Origin: Ariolimax columbianus
Taxonomy: Eukaryota; Mollusca; Gastropoda; Stylommatophora; Arionidae
Assembly: GCA_036924085.1 (NCBI GenBank)
Contig: JAVGWX010000004.1
Span: 7,711,044-7,775,043, forward strand
Direction: 5' to 3'
DNA: 64,000 nt
Positions 56,945 to 64,000 of this stretch are shown here, piece after piece. Position 1 is the first letter of the stretch; each line of letters begins with the position of its first letter. The notes beneath the pieces are model-generated. The model had not been told where the DNA came from and ran no database searches. It worked only from the letters and a program-made list of their open reading frames with translations. The translations under genes and the position numbers were made by a program.

Positions 56945-58469
56945 TAATTGCCGGTCTATTAGCAACATTCAAGACATTCACTAACTCTATGTTTCTTTTT
57001 AAGTGCATGTCTCTTTGTATATTTCCTGTTCCAATGAATAACAAGGGTCCATCGACCCAGCATCAGGGCGGTCCCGAAAATACAGTTCGTGGTACCCACG
57101 GATAATGTGAGAACATTGTACGGGATATAAAACCAATAGAACAGCCATTGTTCCATTGTTTTAAGCAATGCTAGTTAACAACTGTCCACTCAAAACGGAT
57201 ACCGTCCAACAGCTTCTACGTCATTCGCGTCACATGGAAAGTTCCAAACACGTTTTCATTTCTTGGCCAAAACGATAGTGCAAGGATAGTTGAGGCGAAT
57301 GAATTGAAGGAAAAGAAAATCCATTGACCAAAATGGGGAGAATATGCTTGCCTGATCTCTCACACATGGTCAACCTTGAGTTTTGCAACTCACACCTAAT
57401 ACAGCGTGTCGCAAGAACACTTTAGCTTACTGACATATTTAATAACCTACTACCTGCATCGTAACACCACTTTTCCTGACACAGTTGATTTACTATTAAT
57501 GACACGTGACCTAAGTTTAGCGTGTTCAACCCGCATTTCTCTGAATTGTCACCTTCTGATTGACCAATACACTTATGTGCAATTTGACATGGATACATTT
57601 GACAAAAACAATACATTTGATCGATGATCAGGATTTTGAACAATATAATTGATGTTTAAGAACAGCCGAAATGATTTATAAAATATAAATTGGACTTCTA
57701 GGCATGGGTTGACAAATAAAATATAACATTATATTTAAAACAAAAAGGAAATGTCATACATTGCACTTATACAATTCATACAAAATACTGTGTCTTTAAT
57801 TATGTTTAAGTCTATCCAAACAATCAAATAGTTCGTGTACATCTCTGCCATGATACTTTAGTCTTGGAAATTAATTTGACAATTAGTTTGCCAATATGGC
57901 AACTAATTTTAAAACGTATCAAACAATTCTTTATTAAGTGTCTTTTACAGAACGGTTTGAATAATTAAAGACAATTTGAACCTTTCGAATAGTGATTACA
58001 ATGTTTGAAAAGTGCTACACTATTCACAATTAGAACACAGAATGTAACAAATGTATTAAAAATAATCAATGCATTTACAGACACAAACGTATTATCTTTT
58101 ACGGGTAGTGCTAAAGAATAACAACGGATAATGTTATATTTTGTTTTCAATTTTAAATTGACGTTTCCTTTAAAAGACGCGGAACACATATACTCTCCTA
58201 TCCATGGTTGCATTTTTTAGTAGTCCGAAAACGAACGTGTATTTGTGGTAAAAAAAATCAAAATCACTTGTAGGCAGTGTCATGGTTAAACAAATATCAA
58301 TTTTGTCATGTCACATATGAGTGTAGTGTAAAATGATGTTGCTACACAAGCAGTTCTCACTAATTCCGCCTTGATCTTAAATGTCTTCACCAAATAATGA
58401 ACATCTGGAGATCTAAATCACTAATTAAACGTGTCAAGTTAAGTATACATAACTCTAGTGTCATCTCAG
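56945..58469. other. AT-rich DNA with nothing recognised
   Basis: Short chance ORFs only. No RT remnant, RNA gene or tandem array seen. Confidence 0.45.
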
Positions 58470-58770
58470 TGTTCCAATAAAGTTGTGAAAGCTGGGCAAT
58501 GACAACAACGCTTGAAAATATAGTGAATGCAGTTGAATAAAGAAAATGATATTTATAGTGTCAGCAGGGAGAAAGGTTGGGCCTACACCAGGCACACGTG
58601 CTGCAGATGAACAATAATAATATACCCCTGCTTCAGACACATATGTGAAAACCTAGAGACGATAGCAAACGGGGAATACCAAGAGAGACCATACAACACT
58701 ATCTCAAGAAGGTGAAGCTATGGGGATCAGTAACATGCACAAACTGCAGAGATTAGCTGCAGATCGAACA
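58470..58770 (+). mobile_element. RTE-like C-terminal scrap
   Basis: Reads SCESWAMTTTLENIVNAVE (about 58486-58540; compare YG-x-E-x-WT-x-T-x-x-x-x) and later GISNMHKLQRLAADRTN (about 58727-58777; compare G-x-x-x-x-x-L-x-x-LA-x-DR). Short and decayed; class inferred. Confidence 0.45.
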
Positions 58771-58949
58771 AACCGAATATTTTTGGGTTCTGTTTTATGC
58801 GCCTTCTTTGAAGCTGAACAAAATGGACACGCCTACCTTTGTGAGAACATTGTCGTTATAACCTAAGCCTATCCATCTCACTATATCACTACTACGGTTA
58901 CAAATTGCAAACGCTTCAAAGTTGTTTTCAGCCTTCTTTGCTTAAGTAT

Positions 58950-59780
58950 GCGTTTTAATCGGAAACATTCATACATGTGTGGCGAAAAATATTTTCCTTG
59001 GGAATGTCATATTATTGAGTTTAACATTCTGTTTTTCTGTGAAACCTTTTATTTCGCAAATGCAATTAATGTCGTATTTTCTTTCTCATGTGAGACATGT
59101 TCATTGATGGTGTTCCTTAAATATGTAAACTGCTGTACGTGTTCCTTTATTTCTCCATTGATCATGATATTTATTACCCTACATTGCATTTCTGTTACAA
59201 TGTCTCCGTCTTCAATGTATTGATCTTCACGCCAACATCTTTGATATTGCTGTAAATATTTTCAAGTATCATTTCCTGATCCTGCAACGATGACTTGGCC
59301 ATCTGCACGTTTAATGTAATTCCTGTTCATGCCATACACTTTAACATTCCTATTACACGTCTGAACAACAGTTCATATCATCATTTCAGAATATATGTTA
59401 CATAGACTTTGTGAAAGCAAGCCAACTGTGTCGTATTGAAATTGGATCTGTTAATATCTATGTGATTGAAATAATCGCCTCGTGATGTTCATTAATGATC
59501 TAGATTAATCAAGTAATTAGTATCTTGTAACCTGTTTCTTGCAACAACTGAACATATTTGCTCTAGGGGACTTAATCAAACAAAATATATTGTGGTTCTC
59601 TATCACAAACCATTCTTTCTACTAGAAGCCTCAAAAATCTGATGGCATCACTTCTACCTCTGGCTCTGCACAATCTTAACAGGCTTACTGGCAGCACTTC
59701 AATCACCATATATATTCTATTCTGAGTTATGTTCAAAATATTTTGAGATTCATGTGGTATTAAGATTATCATTAGAAATT
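58950..59780 (-). mobile_element. Decayed RTE-like RT
   Basis: Minus-strand blocks: CRARGRSDAIRFLRLLVERM (about 59683-59620), SLCNIYSEMM (about 59412-59380), RADGQVIVAGS (about 59318-59285, catalytic ADD changed to ADG), VINIMINGEIKEHVQQFTYL and NTIN (about 59185-59110). The order matches RTE-type RT from before motif A to the thumb. Many stops. Confidence 0.62.
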
Positions 59781-60299
59781 GACCTTATTTTATTGCATTC
59801 GATGTTGATGTTTGATTTTTTTTTTTTTGCATCTCACTGTCGACTTGTATTTCTGGGATCGCGTGATATGTTTTTAAACTCTTTTACCATCAATGTTTAT
59901 TGCACATCCGGAATGTAATACTTTGAAAATTAGAAATTCAGTTCTAATTTGGTAGCGTACATGACAATATGGCCTATTCATTTGATTGAGGTATCGAAAG
60001 AAATGCAATAGTTTTATTGTAAACAATTTTAAACGAACCCAAACTTATTTTCGTTCAGCACATATTATTATTGTTATTTTGCTGTTAAATCTTTTCTTAA
60101 CTTTGTAAAAACAGAGTTTCCAACTCCTGCAAAATTTGACTTGTAGTTCGATCTTGATCTTTTGATCTCGATGCAGCGTAGCTTTGATCCCCAAATCGGA
60201 TGCAGCAGTGTGCAACAAGGGATGTGTGGTCTTCACCGCGGTCTCTTCTTTGCACGGGGGTACTAGACTACTGTCGCTATGTTCCATCAACGTAAGTCT
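59781..60299. other. Spacer
   Basis: Nothing recognised apart from a poly-T run near 59814-59828. An 81-codon minus-strand ORF at 60045-60290 has no motif. Confidence 0.4.
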
Positions 60300-61080
60300 C
60301 GTCTTAATATGTGACCTGTCAAGCTGTGGTTTGCCTTGGCTGCATGGATAACAGCAGTATTCACCACTAGGTAAATGTCTGATTTCTGAATTGTGGAGAC
60401 CTTTCTTACGTTAGTTCCAGAGAGTGATTCCGGTCAAGAGTTTATAAAGGAAGGACTGGGTCACTATCAATTTGTCCTCTAGTGATTTTATGTTTCAACG
60501 TTTAAGTTCCGTTGCACAACATAGAGTGTACAGTGGAATTACAGAGTGATGCTCGTAGGTCCTGGGCATGGCAACCGTCCATGGTCGTGTTAATAGAAAA
60601 GAAGGCTTCCAGTCCGCGTGAAAACATCTTCGCAATTCAAGTTCCAGGTTAGTACCCATATTGGGCGTGCGCCCAAGATATATGTACTCGTTAATATCCT
60701 CTAATTATATCTCACCAAAGAAGACTGGATCACACATAGAAAAGCGATTGCGCAACTCGTTGGTGTTGGAGACATTGAACTTCAGTCACGCTTCCCTGTC
60801 CTCTCCATTGAGTAGCTGCATCAGTTGGATGACTTCTGCTGCTGACTGTGATATGCACTACGTCATCGGCACATCGAAGGTGATCGAGTCGTCTGCCGTC
60901 ATGAAAGGATATCAAATGTGCCCCTGTTAAAACGGATAAAGGGTGACTCCAAACAAGCGGAGAAGTTCAGTAAGATAGGATCCACCTGACGGAATCCCTC
61001 TCACTTGTGGACATTGAAAAAGACGAATTGTGGTAGTACAGTTTGTGGAACAGTTCGTGAAAAATCGGATGAACCAGGAT
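60300..61080 (-). mobile_element. Decayed RTE-like RT (second subfamily)
   Basis: Minus-strand blocks: GFRQVDPILLNFSACLES (about 61003-60950), DGRRLDHLRCADDVVHI (about 60900-60850, catalytic ADD kept), LEDINEYIYLGR (about 60705-60670), ELELRRCFHADWKPSF (about 60645-60598), SVIPLYTLCCATE (about 60545-60505), LLTGITLWN (about 60440-60410). This is the RTE subfamily with the INEYVYLGR and GW-x-AF-x-x blocks. Stops and frameshifts throughout. Confidence 0.7.
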
Positions 61081-61099
61081 CTACACGTTGATCCAACAG

Positions 61100-63140
61100 T
61101 GAACTCCAGACAAAACGCCGTTCTTTCGAATCCAAATAATTTTAATTTTGTTTCTTAGAATCGACGTAACTGCACTCTGTGACTTCATATAGGTGCTCAG
61201 TCTCTCTCAGCTAAAGGGTTTAGGTATGGATGCTCATGGTGTACGTGCTTCTGCTCAGTTATCGCATGTGCCATACTCCGCTTGAACCTCGTTTAATGTC
61301 GGGTCTGAGGGTTGCTGCTTCATCTAGTGCGGTATCCTAATCCAGCATGCGGTCATTGATTTGTTACAAAGTCTGGCTTCTATCCATCACTAATGTTCCC
61401 ATGATTAGAGCTTGTGTAGCCACGATGTCAGTTCTTTCATTGCTTTAAACCGCAGCATCATCAGGACAGTAGATCCAAGTCAACGCCTGAATGTTTGAGG
61501 CCTCAACAGATGCCATAAATTCGTACATAAGCCATCCCTTCTATGCATTTTGAGGTACGGCTTGCTCGTATGTCACGATTACCGTCTTGTTACAGAAGTC
61601 TCACATATTCATTTCAGTGCTGATGTCACTGCTTCCGTCTCCATTCTCATATGGAGGTTGTTGACATGTATCATCGACTGCGCTCAGCAACGACCTGGTC
61701 TCTCATTCTAGCATTGTAACCCCAACTTCTTGATGTCCCACTGCGCAGCTCTGATCCGTCGGTGTATATGACGGTGTCACTCTCATGCGTGTTCTCAGTT
61801 ATCAGCTGATTCACCTCGTGCTCTGCTTGTCTGCCGCTTCGTTCTCTGCATTCCTTCCCTATGATTATAATGATTATGTGGTGCTCTTTTTTATATCACC
61901 AGTGTGGACCAATTCTTCTCCCATAGCTGGAGTATGCTGGAGGGATGTCTCCGATTGTTGTCGCAGTCCGTGCCATCCATGACGCCTCTATCTTCATTCT
62001 TGATTCATTGACGTATGTGATACTACTGTACAAAGTGTGCCACGTGTCTGTGGTGACATGCATATAGGCTTGGACTTGTGTGTTAGTTTATATCTGGATG
62101 TCACCGATAACAATCCCAACATGTACTGCATCATCACAATTGGGATATCTCTAGTGCAGCCCAGAACCAGTCGCATACGTTCATTATGAATGCGATCCAA
62201 CCTTTCACACTGTAATCTTCACAGTGTGAGGATGCCTAGTCCGTAATCGATAACACAAAAAAACCAACTGACGAAACAGAATGAATAGAAGTCGTTGTTC
62301 CAAGTTTGCAGCAGATATGTTCTTGAGTGATCCTAACCCTCGCTTACATATTTGTACGTTCTGGTCAATATGACAATTATAACTCTATGTATTTAAACCT
62401 GTACCACCTACCAATGGTCCATTCATCAAACGTGATGCAAGAAAGTTCAGAATTAACTAAGGAATTATTTTAAACAACGCATCATGCAGGCCTTGTTCAG
62501 ATTGATCTTTGAGCGCGAGTCGCTGCACTGATGTGCGATTGATTGCAAGGTTTCCTGAATGTGTTTGTCCAACTCGTGTCTGAGCCAGTCCTGTACGTTA
62601 TGAAGTCACCGGCAAATGTCAACTTTTGTCTTGTCCATGTGGGATGATGATTGATCACTTATACTGTGTAGATGTTGAACCGGACTGGTGAGAGCGTAGA
62701 CCATTGAGGCAGTCCTGGACATATTCGCATCGCTTTCGATGGCCACGTTCCTACGCATTGCGCAACTGTTCGTACCATCATGGCAGCTGGTGTCAAACTA
62801 ACCAGCCACAGGTTTAAACCACACTGCTTCAGACATGACATTACAGTCCCAAGATCGACACTGTTGTATGCGTTTTCCAGAAACAGTGCCTCTGCAACTT
62901 TCTTCTGCTTTGACTAAAGACCCCCATACACATCATACACGACCGTTTCAGCGTTACCCCAGGTCTCCTTCTCTGTTATATAGCTGCCCAGCGAATTGGG
63001 TAGGATGTGCTCCCGTTCAAGGTAGGTCATTATATTCCTAGCCACTTTTCTTCTCGAGCAGTTATCAATATGCACTCTGTATGGTGATTATTTTGGTAGC
63101 TTCCGATAAGCGAATAGTCCTTACCGGGATTAGGCATGGA
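61100..63140 (-). mobile_element. Decayed I-group non-LTR element with RT and RNase H
   Basis: Minus-strand blocks in order: ALFLENAYNSVDLGTVMS (about 62885-62832; motif A region), GLPQWSTLSPVRFNIYTV (about 62712-62659; compare GLPQGSVLSPxLFNIYT), RIHNERMRLVLGCTRD and PIVMMQYMLGLLSV (about 62196-62108), then VIYTDGSELRSGT (about 61774-61735; RNase H start with catalytic D). Typical of RT/RNase H elements where the thumb ends with a C-T-x-x-T-P-x-x-x-x-x-x-x-LGLLP block. Limits are approximate; a different family from LINE-I. Confidence 0.68.
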
Positions 63141-63152
63141 TCCTTTAAAAAT

Positions 63153-64000
63153 CTTCTTCTTCTTCTTCTTCTTCTTCTTCGTACGCAGTCAGACAGTAAC
63201 CATTTTTTTTTCGAAAAAAGCGGCGGTCATCCTGAGGCTCTCGCCACTGCCATAGAGCTTGTCTTGCAGTTCCACTGGAAATGGCCACATCTGCTCTCTC
63301 TGATCCTCGTATGTCGGGCAGTTCTGCAGCAGATGTTCAGTGGTCATTTTACCAGTACCGCACGGGCATTCGTCGGTACACCCTATCTTCAATTTGTTGA
63401 ATAGGTGGTACCTCAGTCTGTTGTGGCCAGTGCGAAGTCTGAAGACAACGACCTGCTCTCTTCGGTTCAACTGGTAATAGGCATCGTTTTTGTTGTAACC
63501 AGTATGTTCGGTTTCCCATTTGGTCATGTATCTGGCTTTGATAAGCCGTTTTGACTCTTCGTACGTCATACTGGTATCTGTTTGTGGTAGTCTTGCACCT
63601 TCTTTTGCCAGTCTGTCTGCCTCCTCGTTGCCTTGGATGTTGCAGTGTGACGGAACCCACTGTACCACTACCCTTTTTGGTGCGGACTGCTGGCACAGTT
63701 TGCAGAGTGCTGCTCTTAGGTCATTAAGCTCAGTGTTTTTCTGGCTTTTTAGCGCTGTGACTACGGCGAGAGCATCTGTCAGCAGGACTATATGGCTCTC
63801 ATTTCCACTGTGTGTCACCATTTCTTCCACTGCCGCCCTCAGTGCCTCTGTCTCTGCTCTGAAATTGCTTGTTTACTTACCAGTAGCGAATGACAGTGTT
63901 ATTTTTCTGCCATTTGGTAGGTTCAGGAATGCTCCTGCCCCTCCGTTCTGTGTAGTGTTTGTTACAGAACCGTCGGTATATGCATGGGTCCAGTCCATGC
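63153..64000 (-). mobile_element. LINE-I copy 6, cut by the window end
   Basis: (GAA)n tail at 63153-63180 (seen as TTC), then the C-terminal CPCG/EHLLQNCP motif and RNase H up to SNFRAE and the YTDGS start at the right edge. The frame 63189-63830 is open. A single change turns the Tyr of the GKYTSN segment into a stop (63873-63875) inside RNase H; otherwise very close to the intact copy. The upstream RT and endonuclease would lie beyond the window. Confidence 0.94.

Overview
The window looks like a stretch of an AT-rich animal genome, most likely a mollusc and perhaps a gastropod. The reasons are the metazoan-type 18S rRNA fragments and the mix of RTE-like, CR1-like and I-group non-LTR retrotransposons with a tRNA-derived SINE, a mix I associate with molluscan genomes. 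I found no convincing host protein-coding gene, functional tRNA gene or intact rRNA gene. Almost everything recognisable is retrotransposon, much of it nested, separated by AT-rich DNA and tandem repeats. Calls of decayed families rest on reading translated remnants by eye, not on database searches.

The main player is one I-group LINE family, called here LINE-I. It has one long ORF of 1302 codons: APE endonuclease, reverse transcriptase, RNase H, then a C-terminal CCHC motif. It has a short 3' UTR and a (GAA)n tail. Eight copies lie at 1-2861 (+, cut by the window edge, ORF open), 2861-6149 (+, decayed), 17252-19471 (+), 21572-22605 (-), 23804-25625 (-), 28271-35902 (+), 39929-46225 (-, ORF intact) and 63153-64000 (-, cut by the window edge). 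Three insertions keep 11-12 bp target-site duplications in non-rDNA targets.

The most unusual feature is that the two longest copies (28271-35902 and 39929-46225) carry ribosomal DNA as their 5' part. The first runs from a GC-rich segment read as 5' external transcribed spacer, through the first ~1.24 kb of 18S rRNA, into the LINE leader, ORF and tail. The whole is bounded by an 11-bp duplication inside a CR1-like element. The second has the same 18S/LINE junction but is 5'-truncated inside 18S. The leader also holds two further degenerate copies of the 18S target segment in ~190-bp tandem units. The simplest reading is that a LINE sitting in an 18S gene was co-transcribed with pre-rRNA and the read-through RNA was retrotransposed elsewhere.

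Region by region: 1-6.1 kb, two LINE-I copies head to tail; 6.1-17 kb, mostly unrecognised AT-rich DNA with RTE-like scraps near 7.7-8.2 and 11.7-12.7 kb and an EN-RT remnant near 13.9-15.1 kb; 17.1-21.2 kb, an RTE-like element split by LINE-I, a TATC/TA microsatellite and an RTE 3' end; 21.3-26.6 kb, one old RTE-like element split by two LINE-I copies, one of which holds a SINE; 27.1-36.7 kb, a CR1-like element split by the rDNA-LINE chimera, which itself holds a SINE; 38.0-39.2 kb, a 25-bp minisatellite; 39.6-46.5 kb, the second chimera between CR1-like and RTE-like debris; 46.5-51 kb, RTE-like then a CR1-like element; 51-57 kb, several minisatellites, a SINE-like remnant and RNase H/RTE scraps; 57-63.1 kb, AT-rich DNA and decayed RTE-like and RT/RNase H elements; 63.15 kb to the end, another LINE-I.
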